Source: Ceratocystis colombiana (Eukaryota; Ascomycota; Sordariomycetes; Microascales; Ceratocystidaceae). From it: a DNA stretch of 64,000 bases. The stretch is from assembly GCA_026419805.1 (NCBI GenBank), contig JAOSLS010000035.1, positions 62,001-126,000 on the forward strand. Reading direction: 5' to 3'. This document shows, in pieces, positions 11,862 to 22,343 of the stretch; the first letter of the stretch is position 1; every line of letters starts with the position of its first letter. A program made the position numbers and the translations under genes. The notes below the pieces were generated by a model. That model searched no databases, was not told the DNA's origin, and saw only the letters and a program-made list of their open reading frames with translations.

Positions 11862-13182
11862 ATGCCACAGTCTAATTATGAGAATAGGCTGCTTCTCGCC
11901 CTTCAGGCCCTTCGAAATAACCTAGAGTTAAAGCTCCGACGTGCTACAGTGATCTGTACAGTCAGCCTAACAACGCTGTGGCGTCGACAGGAGGGCATCC
12001 AGCCCCGAGCCGATATTATCCCTAAATCACACAAGCTGTCTGACCTAGAGGAAGAGATGACAGACTTTGTCAGGCGACACGCAGAGCTCAAGACATGCTT
12101 TTTTTTCGGAAGCACGACTACTGAAGAGCCAGGTGTGAGGACCCGGCTATTATCCGTGACCGGTTCGCACTTGTGGAAATGGGTTACGGTCGTTCAGGCG
12201 ATCAATTCGGGAGGCTGGCCGATCGCACTGTTTCTCATGGGTGTGGGCCAATATCACCTTGCCAACCGAGTGGGCTGTTGCGACGACCCGAAATGGCTGG
12301 ACCGATAATAGGACTGGTCTCGAGTGGCTCAAGCACTTTGACCGGCGCATAACCAATCGATCAGTTGGTGTCTATCGTCTCTTCATCCTTGATGGCCATG
12401 AAAGTCGCCAAAATTCGAGAGATATTGTGGGGAGAACAAGATCGTCAGGCTTTGTATGCCACCTCATTCGCCTCATTTGCTTCAGCCCCTTAACGTCAGG
12501 TGCTTTAGTGTGCTCAAGAATGCTTACGGCTGAGAAATAGAGCATTTTATTAGATGCTCTGTAACCTACATCTCTAAGACTGAGCTCCTCCTAGCATTCT
12601 ACGCCGCATTTCAGGCTACTATGACGGCAAAAGACATCAAGCCAGCCTTTATAGGGGCCGGGCTTGTTCCTCTTGACCCAAAAAGAGTGGTCGCGAAGCT
12701 TGATGTGCAGCTACGGACTCCAGCGCCGCCTGAGGAGGAGGCTGAACCCTTACCCCTTGGGTCTCAAAGACCCCAAAGACTGTGAGACGAGTTACAAGAC
12801 ATAAAAGTAGGTCCCCACAGCCAATTCTGCAAGCTACAAGGCTTTCTTCCAAGGGAACAAAGATAGTTACGCATAAGGTTATCTTGCTAGAAGCCAGGGT
12901 CAAGGACCTTGAACAAGCGGGTGGGATACTAAGACGGCACCGGAGGGCAAAAAGGACCCGGCTACAGAGAAGAGAGGGGTAATGACAGTAGAGGAAGGAG
13001 ATCAAGCAACTTATCAAATGAACGTTGACGCGCAGGTAGCGGCTGAATCATCAAGAAGTGGCGGTTAAGAAAGGCCGGTGCGACCAGGGATTCAGCATTG
13101 CGGTGTCTGCGGCAAGCCTGGCCATAATGCAAGAACATGTCAGGTAGTAATTGAGACATCTGGAGAAGAGTATGGCGAATAG
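11862..13182 (+). pseudogene. Pogo/Fot1-like (DDE_1) transposase pseudogene with C-terminal zinc knuckle
   Basis: A degraded transposase of the Tc1/mariner-pogo group, read through several frames. It begins MPQSNYENRLLLALQALRNN (psq-type helix-turn-helix) with TTLWRRQEGIQPRADIIPKS, the CENP-B-type DNA-binding part. The segment with the first catalytic Asp is deleted. The second is kept in LFILDGHES (about 12385-12410). The third, normally PLDVGCF, reads PLNVRCF (about 12490), so it is Asn. Then follow AFYAAFQATMT, GAGLVPLDPKRV and KLDVQLRTPAPP. The gene ends in a CCHC knuckle, CGVCGKPGHNARTC (about 13100-13141). In-frame stops and frameshifts are present, so it cannot be active. Confidence 0.85.
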
Positions 13183-13506
13183 TTTGGACTGCTTAAAGAT
13201 TTGTATTGCTATTTCTGGGAAGAAGGTTAAGGCTTTTTCACTCGCTATGCATGTACGTCGGTGCTTAAAGCTAGATACCACTAGCCAGTCTTGAGACCCT
13301 GATAATGAGCCTCAAATAGCACTCATTACCTTTTACTCTGCGCCAACATAGAGTCGTCACGAAACAAAACGTCAATTATAGGCAAGACAGTAAATAAATA
13401 AAGTAAATATATTGACAAAGGAAACTGCTTTCTAGGCGCTTTTGAATCTAACTTGCTTTTCTGAGCTTGTCATTTTGTCTGGCTGTTTCAGACTGATGAG
13501 GTGAGC
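13183..13506. other. Short intergenic region
   Basis: About 320 bp between the transposase relic and the 3' end of the next cupredoxin-like gene; nothing further seen. Confidence 0.5.
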
Positions 13507-14010
13507 CTAATTGTCATCCTCCATCTGGCCGCCTCGCTCGCTGAACGTCATGACTTGCGGAGCTCGGCGAGCCCGTGCCTGGTAATCCGCAAGAGTTTTC
13601 GAACCATCACGAGGAGGGTTGATTACAGCAACGTGGCCACTTTTGCATCTTGTATCTTCGCCGCTGTAGTACCACCTAGGCTCGGTATTGGGGACATCAA
13701 CAACAAACACCTGGTGGTAGTAGCCACCCTTGCTGTGGTATACGCTAGGGCTGGCAAAGCCATTTCCATAGCTTCGGCAAGGCTGTTCGTATTCACCCTC
13801 GACAACGGAGTTCATTCCGAAACCGAATTTGAACCAAATGAAGTCACCCTCGTCTGTATAGAGTTGAGAGGGGGAGATGCCATTCTGAGTAACTTCGACA
13901 TAATGGGTGAATCCGTTACTTCTGGCCTCCAGGTTTTGTCCCTCGGAAACCTGTGAGGGAGCGGCAAGGGCAGCAGTGGCTGAGAGAAGGGTGAGGAGGC
14001 TGAAGCGCAT
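13507..14010 (-). CDS. Small secreted cupredoxin-like protein
   Basis: 167 aa, one exon. Signal peptide about 1-17 (MRFSLLTLLSATAALAAPS). The cupredoxin fold is recognisable from THYVEVTQNGISPSQLYTDE, GDFIWFKFGFGMNSVVEGEY, PRWYYSGEDTRC and VAVINPP. Canonical fungal extracellular cupredoxins have NHSVV...FYC...NHC...GM; here those ligands are Asn67, Ser, Arg and His126, so a normal type-1 copper site is not possible. Cys78 and Cys122, a likely disulfide, are kept. I chose ATG 14010 because it starts the signal peptide; an in-frame ATG 39 codons upstream would bury it. A TATA box sits 147 bp upstream. Role unknown; the family is secreted or cell-wall associated by its signal. Confidence 0.85.
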   Translation of the reverse strand: MRFSLLTLLSATAALAAPSQVSEGQNLEARSNGFTHYVEVTQNGISPSQLYTDEGDFIWFKFGFGMNSVVEGEYEQPCRSYGNGFASPSVYHSKGGYYHQVFVVDVPNTEPRWYYSGEDTRCKSGHVAVINPPRDGSKTLADYQARARRAPQVMTFSERGGQMEDDN

Positions 14011-14156
14011 TTTTGCAACGAAGATGGTAAATATGATAGAGATGGTGGTTGTTGTTGGGATAGAAAACCTGGGAGTGAGTAGAGAGAAGGAAGATGAATG
14101 TAAGCGTGATGGAGAAGAGGAGAGCAAGAAGATCTAGACGGAGACGGCGCTAGGGA

Positions 14157-14164
14157 TATTTATA
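14157..14164 (-). promoter_or_regulatory. TATA box of the 13.5-kb cupredoxin-like gene
   Basis: Perfect TATAAATA on the minus strand, about 147 bp before the ATG at 14010. Confidence 0.65.
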
Positions 14165-14406
14165 CACCAAGAAAGTCGGATAGCCGGTGGTGTATGTCGG
14201 CTAGAGTTGTCATTCTTTTTGGGTACATGACATGCATAGTGTTGCTATACATCATGCTGCCTATGACCTGGTAATAGATTAGTGTAAACTCTTGACTTTG
14301 TCAGGAGCTTAACTTTGTCAATGCTACGTTAACGTAAAATGCTACATGGGAGTATGGTATAGAGACAAGTGTTAACCGAAGCATGGATGAATTAACTCCT
14401 GCGGCT

Positions 14407-14438
14407 CAGCATGTCAGCATGTCAGCATGTCAGCATGT
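14407..14438. repeat. CAGCATGT tandem repeat, 4 units
   Basis: Four perfect copies of an 8-bp unit in a row. Confidence 0.95.
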
Positions 14439-14628
14439 AAGCAAGGAGCCGGAGTCCGTTATTGTCGGGAATCTGCGGCGAGTTAGAAGCTCCGACAGCT
14501 TCGTTTAACTTTTTGATCTACAAGGCTGGTCATACATATGTGGAAATAAAATAGCAAGAGAAACGGGAGGATGGCCGTAGACACTAGGTAAAGGGTAGCT
14601 AGCCTTATTTCAATGGATAGATGGTACA

Positions 14629-14712
14629 TAATAAGGAGGAAGAGGACGAGGACGAGGACGAGGAAGAGGAGAAGGGAGAGAAGGAGGAGAGGATAGGAGA
14701 CAGAGAGAGGCA
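14629..14712 (+). repeat. Near-pure homopurine (GA-rich) tract
   Basis: About 85 bases almost entirely A and G, with GAGGAC-type repeats at 14640-14670. Such a tract could form triplex DNA; no coding meaning is seen. Confidence 0.75.
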
Positions 14713-15187
14713 GGGCAGACGAATGGGCATTGCACCGCGAACACACACCAACATTCACACAAGCGTAGTCCCGGCTGATTTGGCAAGTTTTGCCTGAGAA
14801 CTTTGTTTTCCATTTAAGATAAAAGCAGCAGGCTTGCACGCATGCGCAATTGGTAATCAACTATTATATAAGCACGGCAAGTATAGGGAAGGACTAGAAT
14901 GGGGGAGGATGGGAGAGGAAGATATCATGAAGTTGTGGAATTGTTCACGATGTTGCCTGTTTCATCACGTAATTGTTATAAAAAGCATGGCGGCATGGAT
15001 CTGCACCCTTGTAAGAACGCAGGAAAATAAGAGCAATGACACCTCAAAGAATACTAATTAGCATATATATGGCTGTCGATCCATTGATCCCTTATTCCCG
15101 AGCAAACGATCGTTTCTCTCTTTCGGGGACCCTATAGGTGCACACTACGGCGACGCTTGACACCCTGTTTTTTTATTTCTAAGCAAC

Positions 15188-15793
15188 GGCGACACCTACA
15201 TCCGCTCCCCCCAATTTCTATTTTCGCCCCCCTGTTTTTTTTTTTGGCTTACATAATCAATTTTTTAGTGTATCTCAGCAGTGTTTTGAGCCCTTACTAG
15301 CAATGTAGATGTAGCAAATGCACTAGATAGAGATGTGTTAAAAATACATACATACATACTAGATAGAGGTAAATAATGTAGTGAAAATTATGTACTGCAA
15401 AGCTCTGAATACTTAAGGGGGCATGCCTTCGAAGTCATTGTATGGCCAACCTGATGACACTTGCTACATTTTGAAGCTTTCCTTCTCGTAGGCCCAACTT
15501 TCTCAAATCCAGACAGCTCACACTTCGTACTTGTGACCGGCTGAGTAGGTGTTTTGAAAGTCAGGCACTTCCATCGCTCTAATTCTGCGTAGTCTGCTGC
15601 GTAGTCTGCTGTACTATTTGCATTTACAGCATTTAAAGCGTCTGCTACAGCGCCTGCCTCCATCTCTATCTGGTGTATCTGTAGTCTGCTTGCTGGTGCT
15701 GCCAAGGGCTCACAGCAAAATCTTGATTATGTAACCCAAAAAACAGGGGGGGGGCGAAAATAGGAATGGGGGGGAGCGGATGTAGGCGTCGCC
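15188..15793. mobile_element. Deleted Mutator-like DNA transposon with about 72-bp terminal inverted repeats
   Basis: The left end (15188-15260) and right end (15723-15793) are inverted copies. Reading inward, both start GGCGACxCCTACATCCGCTC, then a C-rich tract, TTTTCGCCCC, a poly-T and a (g/c)TTACATAATCAA box. The inside holds only the 3' end of an ORF with a zinc knuckle, so this is an internal-deletion derivative. A third copy of the end sequence begins at 15803, separated by the 9-mer tttgaacgt, and a partial one lies near 15146, suggesting neighbouring or nested copies. No matching 9-bp target duplication was found. Confidence 0.7.
15388..15705 (-). pseudogene. C-terminal zinc-knuckle end of a Mutator-like transposase
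   Basis: Open frame of about 105 codons ending CSKCHQVGHTMTSKACPLKYSEL, a CCHC knuckle of the kind found at the C terminus of fungal MULE transposases. The FAR1 and MULE catalytic parts are missing. It lies wholly between the inverted repeats at 15188-15260 and 15723-15793. Confidence 0.6.
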
Positions 15794-15847
15794 TTTGAAC
15801 GTGGCGACGCCTACATGCCCGCCCCCATTTCTTTTATGCGCCCCCTC

Positions 15848-16521
15848 CATAGTCTTGAACTTGAACTAGGACTTGAATATATTTAACCTCTCTAGTCTTG
15901 GGGGCGGCAGTTACTACATGGGCATCCTGTTTTATCTACACGGGCATCAGTCTTATGTGGGCATCGCATTTTATGCACTCTGATTGGCTGGAAATATGTC
16001 AGTTAGTTAGTGCATTCCATGGTCTGGAATTATGCCCATGTACCGCAGCGATGGCCAGAGTCTCTGTGCAAATGGGTAGGCTCTTTCCTGACGGATAGGC
16101 GCGTCAGCCTCTCGGTCGAAGGAGGGCTCCCAGTGGAGAGAGAAGTGGGAGGCAGTCTGCCACAAGGATCTCCAGTCTCCCCCATGGAGTGTGGAGGTAC
16201 GAGTCTGGGCTTCTTTGCCACTTTTCCTTGCATCCGTTCTACGTTCTGTTCACTGCTTGGTTTCTTTGGATGATTGGTGTTTGGTTTGTTTTTCGTTCTT
16301 TCCTGCCTTTCTTTCTTTTTTTTTTTGCCTATTGTACTTTATCCACGGTAGAGCGGAAACGAGCAACAAGGTAACTTGGGAGCAATTGCGCTTCGCTCGC
16401 CAAAACTCTACAGTGAACCTTGCAGAGGGTTAATTTCTGTCCGGTAATCAGTCCGGCGTCGTTTGATCTCTGTGATTCCCGTAGACATTAAATATATTCA
16501 AGTTCAAGTTCAAGTTGGTCC
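15848..16521. repeat. Inverted-repeat pair (about 35 bp) bounding 674 bp
   Basis: CTTGAACTTGAACTAGGACT followed by TGAATATATTTAA at 15848-15886 returns in inverted form at 16487-16521. It may mark the ends of a small DNA element. It overlaps the GGGCATC-end element and a LINE fragment, so the nesting order is unclear. Confidence 0.5.
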
Positions 16522-16612
16522 CACTGTTAGTGCACATGCTTCACCGCCTTTCTGGGGCTTGTACCTGCAAGCTAGAGCCAATCAGAGTGCGTGAAATTTG
16601 ATGCCCACAGGC
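15928..16612. mobile_element. GGGCATC-ended nonautonomous DNA element (family H, copy 1)
   Basis: The left end (15928-15995) carries repeated GGGCATC boxes, then TTTTATGCACTCTGATTGGC. The right end (about 16565-16612) is the inverse, GAGCCAATCAGAGTGCGTGA then TTTGATGCCCACAG. The right subterminal part (GTACCTGCAAGC, ACCGCC, TTAGTGCAC) also matches the copy at 47264-47680. No transposase is encoded. It encloses a LINE reverse-transcriptase fragment. Confidence 0.65.
16070..16187 (+). pseudogene. LINE (Tad1-type) reverse transcriptase fragment
   Basis: Reading frame KWVGSFLTDRRVSLSVEGG, continuing to SLPQGSPVSPMEC, matches domain 4 of non-LTR reverse transcriptases (usual core VPQGSPLSP). Only this 40-residue piece is recognisable. 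Confidence 0.65.
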
Positions 16613-16867
16613 GAAGGTAAGCCGCACAGTTCTCTAAAAAAGGGGCTCTACACGGCGGGGTGTTCCTCGTCCCGTTGCCGAATCTACTCAGAAGCTTTCG
16701 TCCACCGCCACACCACTCACGTCTACACGGCCCTCTGCTAAGAGGGGCAACGAAACGAGTGGCCGCACGCTTCTACCAAGCTCTCGTATTTAGCCAATTT
16801 AAAAATCTAGGAAGGAAGTCTTGCAAAATGAGTCGTGTATAGATAAGTAACAGCGTAACTAACTAGC
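16613..16867. other. Short intergenic region
   Basis: Flank between the H element and the 3' end of the next gene; nothing further seen. Confidence 0.5.
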
Positions 16868-17368
16868 TTATTCCGCCTTCTCTTTTCTCGTGCCGCCCTT
16901 CACGCCCGTAGGGTTATCAGTTTTAGGAGCATTTAAGGCCTGTAGTGTCATCAAGGAGACGCTTACTTCCTTATTTTCTGGGGAGTTGATGGAGCCGACA
17001 GTCAATTGGGTCTTGCAATAGTTGCTGTAACTGTTGTAATACCAAATAGGATCTGTGCTAGTGATATCAATCACAAAGGCATCGCTGTTGCGTTTCTTGC
17101 CCACTGGAGTTTCGAAGACTCCCGAGGAAATGCCATCCTCCTTGTAAATGCAAGGCTTTCCATACTCAAACTCGGCAATTGCGTTGGTTCCGCGGCCAAA
17201 TCGAAACCAAACATGATCGCCTTCCTTCGCCGGGACATTCTGTGGAAGTATTCTGTCGAACTCCACAAAGACAATATGGGTAGTTCCAGCTTCAGTTTGA
17301 GGGGGCTCAACGGTAGGGGCAGCCATTGCGGTGGCGGCAGCAAGGATAACGGCCAGGGAGAATTGCAT
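16868..17368 (-). CDS. Small secreted cupredoxin-like protein
   Basis: 166 aa, one exon, signal peptide 1-17 (MQFSLAVILAAATAMAAPT). Domain landmarks: THIVFVEFDRILPQNVPAKE, GDHVWFRFGRGTNAIAEFEY, IWYYNSYSNYC, VGSINSPE. Copper positions are replaced: the first His is Asn62, the FYC cysteine is Asn, NHC is SNYC, and Met is Thr or Leu. Cys73 and Cys118 are kept. The C-terminal 20 residues are rich in Lys and Gly. ATG 17368 was chosen because it opens the signal peptide; an upstream in-frame ATG at 17413 adds 15 residues that look like 5' leader. No convincing TATA box was seen. Less similar to the other members than the 33-kb and 56-kb genes are to each other. Confidence 0.82.
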   Translation of the reverse strand: MQFSLAVILAAATAMAAPTVEPPQTEAGTTHIVFVEFDRILPQNVPAKEGDHVWFRFGRGTNAIAEFEYGKPCIYKEDGISSGVFETPVGKKRNSDAFVIDITSTDPIWYYNSYSNYCKTQLTVGSINSPENKEVSVSLMTLQALNAPKTDNPTGVKGGTRKEKAE

Positions 17369-18257
17369 GGTGGTAGTAATAGATGGATGGGAAGATTGTA
17401 AGTGATAAGACAAGCAAAATAGTAATAGAGTAAAACAGGAAGGGGGTGGGTGGATAATAGAAGCGGTATATTAGTAGAGAAGCTCGAGTGATTGGGATGA
17501 TGGATATCAGAAAGGTAGGATGCTTCGTAGAGGTGGAACTCTGCTCTTGATATACAGCACAACGTAGGCCGGCCTGACTCGACACAATTTCTCTTTCCTG
17601 TGTCTATTGAATTTTTATCCTGCTGCAATGCATAGTTCAAGTGGCTTTTAGTCTAGGTCTGCACTTAGTCGAAACTAAATCGGGTTGTTGTTAAGCCTAC
17701 AACCACCAACTTTACATGGAAATACATGGCCTCAGCGCTACTCTTCGAAAATGAGCATGATCAGGAAGGCTATTTTTCGTTCTATTTTCCATTTGCCAAG
17801 CTTTTGTTTTATTAAACATCCTATTATTACTGTACGTAAAAACGCCCACCCTAGTAGCTTGGCAGCGCACAAGAGAAGCTTGGCCAGGGGGGCGGTCATG
17901 AAAAGATCGACTGGGCCTGTCCTTGCGAGTCGCGTGCAACCGCCATGGGGTAATAGAAGTAGCCGAAGACTCAAAGACGAAGAAGGTAGAGCCGTGTCGG
18001 CAAACCCCGAGACAGGTGTTTCGTTTGCCCAGAGCTTCCCGCCGTCGTATTTGAGTTCCTTGCATTTTCTATCCTTGCTGAATAACAGGCTAATTATGGC
18101 AAGCAGCAAGCAAGAGAGTGCGTGAGAGAGGGTTGATGCACCACTGGGGAGGGTCGGTGCGTTGCTGGGTTGATGCACTGCTAAAATATCCTGGCATGTG
18201 AGTGAAAGTCGGCGTGGCCAAGCACTAGGCTTGAAAAGAGTCAAGATGTTTTCTTCT
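17369..18257. other. Intergenic region, no gene recognised
   Basis: Promoter side of the 16.9-kb gene, then sequence without a supported feature up to a Mutator-like element. The overlapping open frames around 17685-18300 show no recognisable protein. Confidence 0.5.
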
Positions 18258-19322
18258 AGAGAATTCCTATTCGCACCTACAAAGTTTAATGCCCTAGACA
18301 CTAAGTAATTGAGCTAATCACATCGCTGATCTGACAACAATGCAGCCAATCAAATAGTCATATATCGGTATAACACGTGAATATTTGCCAGTACGTCCGT
18401 GCTGGTATACGGATTGATCGAATTGGTGAAGCTTGTCTCTTTATTCCTTTTCCTAAAGTGCCATGCACAAAAGCTGCAGTATTTATGCTCGGGTTTACCC
18501 AGAGTTAATCCGACCACAGGCAGATTGATTCCCCACAATACTTATCCTCCAACAGAAACCACAGCCAACGAACTACGTCTCCGACAGAGTCAGCACATCG
18601 TGAGCTTGAAAGCTATTTGGTCAGATGTACTGGCTACTTGGAGGAGGCTTTGATATTGTTCAAGAGCTTTTACAAAATAAGCAAAAAGCTTTTGATGCAG
18701 AAGTTGCCAAGGAAAAGGAGCGTATTCGACAAAGTCACACAGCAAACTAGCTTGGCATATCCCTCGTGAAGCATCATATGCCTGTGTCGATATTCTTGCT
18801 AAGCAACGCCGCTATATTGCAGATGTACAGGGTTCAGGCCTGTCTGCTTGTATGCCTCTTCTCTTAGACGCCCCTGTTCTAGGCTGTGTAGGAAGCAATA
18901 TGGGTTGGGTGACCTTGTACCCATGATGCTCTGACAAAAAAGACAGAAAAGAAGCCATTGCAAAGGTCGAAATTGATTCGTATTGGCGGCTAGACGACGA
19001 AATCACCGAGGATGGCGATATCTTCTTGGTTCAGGAGCCAGAAATTATTGAACGTGGGCGTGGGCAACATCCAGTGAAGACAAAGTAAGTGTCTCTCCAT
19101 TGCTTCAGCCTGTCTACGAAAGCCAAACAATCATCCCATAGTTGTCCCCTATTATACAGCCGATTCCAGACCAAGACTCTCCCCCCATAAAACTGTCGGG
19201 AGTATGGGACTGGCTGGATTGCTCTTAATTTGGTGATGCGGTTGGTTCAATTACTTGGTGTGTAGGGCATCAAACTTTATAGGTGCGAGTAGGAAATCTT
19301 CAGGTGCGAATAGGAATTCTCT
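18258..19322. mobile_element. Deleted Mutator-like element with long terminal inverted repeats (family M, copy 1)
   Basis: Left end AGAGAATTCCTATTCGCACC at 18258 and its exact inverse at 19302-19322. Homology continues inward for roughly 100 bp (AAAGTTTaATGCCC, AAGTAATTGA, CAATCACATC). The inside holds frame fragments of a transposase C-terminus (18640-18760; and WRLDDEITEDGDIFLVQEPE with IERGRGQHP, about 18984-19080) and an LTR-like insertion at 18402-18546. No intact ORF. Related copies: 48140-48671 and the flank of the FAR1 ORF at 25984. Confidence 0.7.
18402..18546. repeat. Solo-LTR-like repeat related to family B
   Basis: About 145 bp nearly identical to 25382-25547 (GTGCTGGTATAC, GATTGATCGAATTGGTGAAG, TTTACCCAG, GTTAATCCGAC, CCCCACAATACTTATCC) and related to the 132-bp LTRs at 40212 and 54541. 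In both places it lies next to Mutator-like subterminal sequence. Confidence 0.6.
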
Positions 19323-19434
19323 TTTTATATTGGGTAACAGATCGCTAGATGTAAGTAAAAAGAAAAGAAAAAAGTAAAACAAAACATCCAACAAGCTCTA
19401 TCTATAATCTGTCTGTACCGTAGAACAGCCATAT

Positions 19435-19938
19435 TTACTCCTCTACCCACGTAACTCCAACGGAAAAGTTAATGCTCTGAGTGACCGACTTTTTCATGGC
19501 GGCTTCCTCGAGCTTGTCTACGCTCTTTGAACTGCTCTCTGGGGAATTGATGGCACCGACGATGCCTCTCTCGTGGCAACGCTTCTCTGCGCCATTGTAG
19601 AACCAAATAGGTTCGGTGTCCATGATTTCAATGTAAAAGCTTTCGGCCTCGGCCGGGTTTTTGATGTCAAGCGTGCCCGACGAAAATCCTCCTTCCAGGT
19701 AAGCGCAAGGAGAATTGTAAGTAGACTCTAGTACGGCGTGTTTTCCCTCTAAAAACACGAAGAGCACTAAATCACCAATCTTGGCCTCTGTTCTGCGGGG
19801 GAGGAACTTTTCGTCACTAACGACAACCGTGTGAGTAGAAGCCGCGCGGCGGACTAAGGAAGGGCTGTCCCCAGTAGTCTTGGAGGGGGCAGCCAGGACG
19901 GCCGTGGCAGCGAGGAGAGTGGTTAGGGCGAACTGCAT
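19435..19938 (-). CDS. Small secreted cupredoxin-like protein, His kept
   Basis: 167 aa, one exon. Signal peptide 1-17 (MQFALTTLLAATAVLAAPS), then a short acidic stretch and a dibasic RR at 30-31, a possible Kex2 site just before the domain. Landmarks: THTVVVSDEKFLPRR, KIGDLVLFVFLEGKHAVLES, IWFYNGAEKRC, GIVGAINSPE. His67 occupies the first copper-ligand position, but the other three ligands are Asn, Arg and Ile, so no normal blue-copper site remains. Cys78 and Cys121 are kept. ATG 19938 chosen for the signal peptide; an in-frame ATG at 20049 would place 37 hydrophobic residues before it. TATA box 136 bp upstream. Confidence 0.86.
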   Translation of the reverse strand: MQFALTTLLAATAVLAAPSKTTGDSPSLVRRAASTHTVVVSDEKFLPRRTEAKIGDLVLFVFLEGKHAVLESTYNSPCAYLEGGFSSGTLDIKNPAEAESFYIEIMDTEPIWFYNGAEKRCHERGIVGAINSPESSSKSVDKLEEAAMKKSVTQSINFSVGVTWVEE

Positions 19939-20073
19939 ATTGGGCAGAAAAGGGACTTGAGCAGGAGTATAACAAGGCAGCGGGAAAGTTGAGAAGCTGG
20001 AAATAAGGCAGGTGATGTGGAGGATAGAGAGCCAAGGGAGCAAAAGCATTTCTTTGTCGTGGGGACTTCCGTC

Positions 20074-20079
20074 TTTATA
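20074..20079 (-). promoter_or_regulatory. TATA box of the 19.4-kb cupredoxin-like gene
   Basis: Minus-strand TATAAA (GAGTATAAAGAC), 136 bp before the ATG at 19938. Confidence 0.55.
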
Positions 20080-21626
20080 CTCATCTCCTTAGTGATGGAG
20101 GAAAGCCTGTGGCCAAGCAGGAGCTGGGGAGTGTTTGGCCATGTACGGTTATTGTTGCTCTAAACCCCCTCCCCCCCTCCCCCCCTCCCCCCTTTAGAAA
20201 GATAGCAGCTAGATACTAGTATCTGCAAACACGCAGCAGCTCTGCCTCCAAGCGCAGATCCAAAGGGCCACATCTTGAGCAAAGTGAAGGTTAGCAAGTC
20301 CCCGCAATCACGATTTTGAAGAGCAAGTATGCAAGCATCGATCCAAGACCGGGTCTTCCCCCTCCCCCGATATGTTTGGCTAGTATTATCTTGACATCCA
20401 TAATTCATGTGAGGTGGTGGTATTTAGCCTTCAAAATGGCCAGATCCCTGGATGACCATTTCCGTGGCAGGGCCGGCTAAGATATCAGCTTTTGTTCATA
20501 GACGGACAGACGGGGAAACTTCCGGATAATCAAGCCGCCGCTCCGTGTCCGCTTTTGCTGTTAATAAGATTAATATGCGAGCGGGCCGGAAGGTTATGCG
20601 CATATTTGTACAGGGAGCTGCCGGTAGGTAGACTTGATCAACTTCAAGCTTAACAGAGATACCCAAGCTTCCAAGTAACTTGGGGTCTACTCGGCGTGGT
20701 AGGAGAAGGAGACGATCGATCGTAAGATGCCGCCGTTGCTGAACGCAATGGGACTTTGGATCATCTTCGACTGATACATGGAACCCACCTCTCTGACGAC
20801 CGTTCATGCTGCACTGCATATGCACACAGGTTTTCTGGGTTTTGGAATCCATAAAACAGGCTCTGCATTGTGTTCTTCTAGTTTCCTAGTTTCTTTTCTC
20901 CCTCATGTTTTTGATAATAAACAGCGTTTTGGCCATAACTAAAAGACTTTCTTGTACTTGGTGAAACCCGTCACAAGTGTTGTCGATAGGAACCCTAAGA
21001 TAGACGATGCCGTTTAGAACTTGTGCTGGTTATCGCCGTCTTTGCCAGCAAAACGAGCTCGGCTAATAAAGAAACGGAGGTTTTCCTTCTTTTTGATCTT
21101 TCTCTCCTTACCCAGAACATTCAGGCGCAATAGCACAACGCGGCTTACATTGCATGGTTGGTGTGCTGTCGTTACAGCACTTCCCTAGATGTCAGATTTT
21201 TAAGCCAGCTTACAGGCAGTCGTTGCATACTAAATATTTTGAGCTACTTGCCCGGTGCTAGTTGCTCAATCTCGCTTTAGACCGCTTGTCCCCTTTCTTT
21301 GGCCATGTCTTGACTCTCGATATGACGCCCGGCTAGATATAGAGCTTCCGCCTCTAGTTTTGTTGTGTAAATCAAGCATACTTGTGTTATGCCATTGGCT
21401 GGGCTCTAATCGAAAGGTGGTGAGCTACCGGTGCAGCTAGAAGCCATTGCTTGTTGAGGTCAAAGTGCCATAAGCCCATTATACTAACCTAATATTTACC
21501 TCCGGCTGCAAGATTATCCTTGCAGTCATGTGCTCGCATTTTGCATTTCGTCAGATTTGTCATGTTCTGACACGGCGCTGGAGGGTCTCAAAGAAGGCAA
21601 TTACTATTTTGATACACAAGCTTATG
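20080..21626. other. Intergenic region, no gene recognised
   Basis: Contains a C-rich tract of CCCCCTCC type at 20166-20193. A stretch at about 20875-20985 (ATAATAAACAGCGTTTTGGCC, then AACCCGTCACA) is repeated at 41465-41535 next to a copia remnant. No supported gene. Confidence 0.55.
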
Positions 21627-22303
21627 TGGGCATCGGATTTTGCGCACTCTCATTGGCTGGAAATATTTCTGTTAGTGAATTCTATGGACTGGGGATTCCG
21701 CCAATGCACCTCTCTCGTTTGTCCTATCCTCTGGCTGATATTATGTACAAAGGAATGTAGAAAGGAAGGGACACTCGTTGTGTTGAAGACTTCGGTCATT
21801 ACTCTGAAATATGATCTCTTAATCCTATGGTATTACACTTAAGTACGAGAGGCAAAGGCTGTCAATTGGCCCTTCCGGAAGAAGAAATTCACAGCAGCTG
21901 TAGTATTTCTGACTGCCGTTGCTGCACGAGATTTGGCAGGCTGTTAGTACACAACCTTCACTACCTTTGTGAGGCTTGTTGTCCCTTGTAGGTTTTAGGG
22001 TTCAGGGTCACATGACAATCTGACCCTGACCCCGCTCTGAGATAGACTTACGAAGCGCCAGCTTCGGAAGTCAGTCACAGAGTTTGCTTCCTTCTTCATC
22101 AAGCTTTTAGAATCAGAGAATCGACATACATTTTTAGGATAGCTATTCATACGAGACTCACGTATTTATATGCATCAACGTGAGTGATTATAGCGCTTGT
22201 TTACTGTGGTCAATAGCTGCAGGGTTACAACTGCCGTATCATAGACGCAGGCGTAACACTCACACCCTGCAAGTTGAGCGTGCGCAAAATCCGATGCCCA
22301 CGT
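21627..22303. mobile_element. GGGCATC-ended nonautonomous element (family H, copy 2), interrupted by an LTR-like repeat
   Basis: Left end TGTGGGCATCGGATTTTGCGC with CACTCTCATTGGCTGG; right end is the inverse, GAGCGTGCGCAAAATCCGATGCCCAC. Its inner part 21850-21965 matches the interior of the copy at 47264-47680 in inverted orientation (GCTGTAGTATTTCTGACTGC, GATTTGGCAGGCTGTTAGT). A 248-bp repeat (21987-22234) is inserted inside it. Confidence 0.68.
21987..22234. repeat. Solo LTR-like repeat (family G, copy 1)
   Basis: About 248 bp shared with 61617-61865: TGTAGGTTTTAGGGTTCAGG, then TCACATGACAATCTGACCCTG and, near the end, CTGTGGTCAATAGCTGCAGG before GTTACAACTGC. TGT...ACA-type ends suggest an LTR, but no target duplication is visible. 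Confidence 0.6.
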
Positions 22304-22343
22304 AGTAATTGCCAGGAAAAAAGTGGGCTTTATGTAGTGATGC

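Larger units (their letters stand above)
14165..15187. other. Intergenic region with simple repeats
   Basis: No gene. Contains a CAGCATGT x4 tandem repeat, a homopurine tract, and CG-rich fragments near 15146 that resemble the terminal repeat of the element starting at 15188. Confidence 0.6.
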
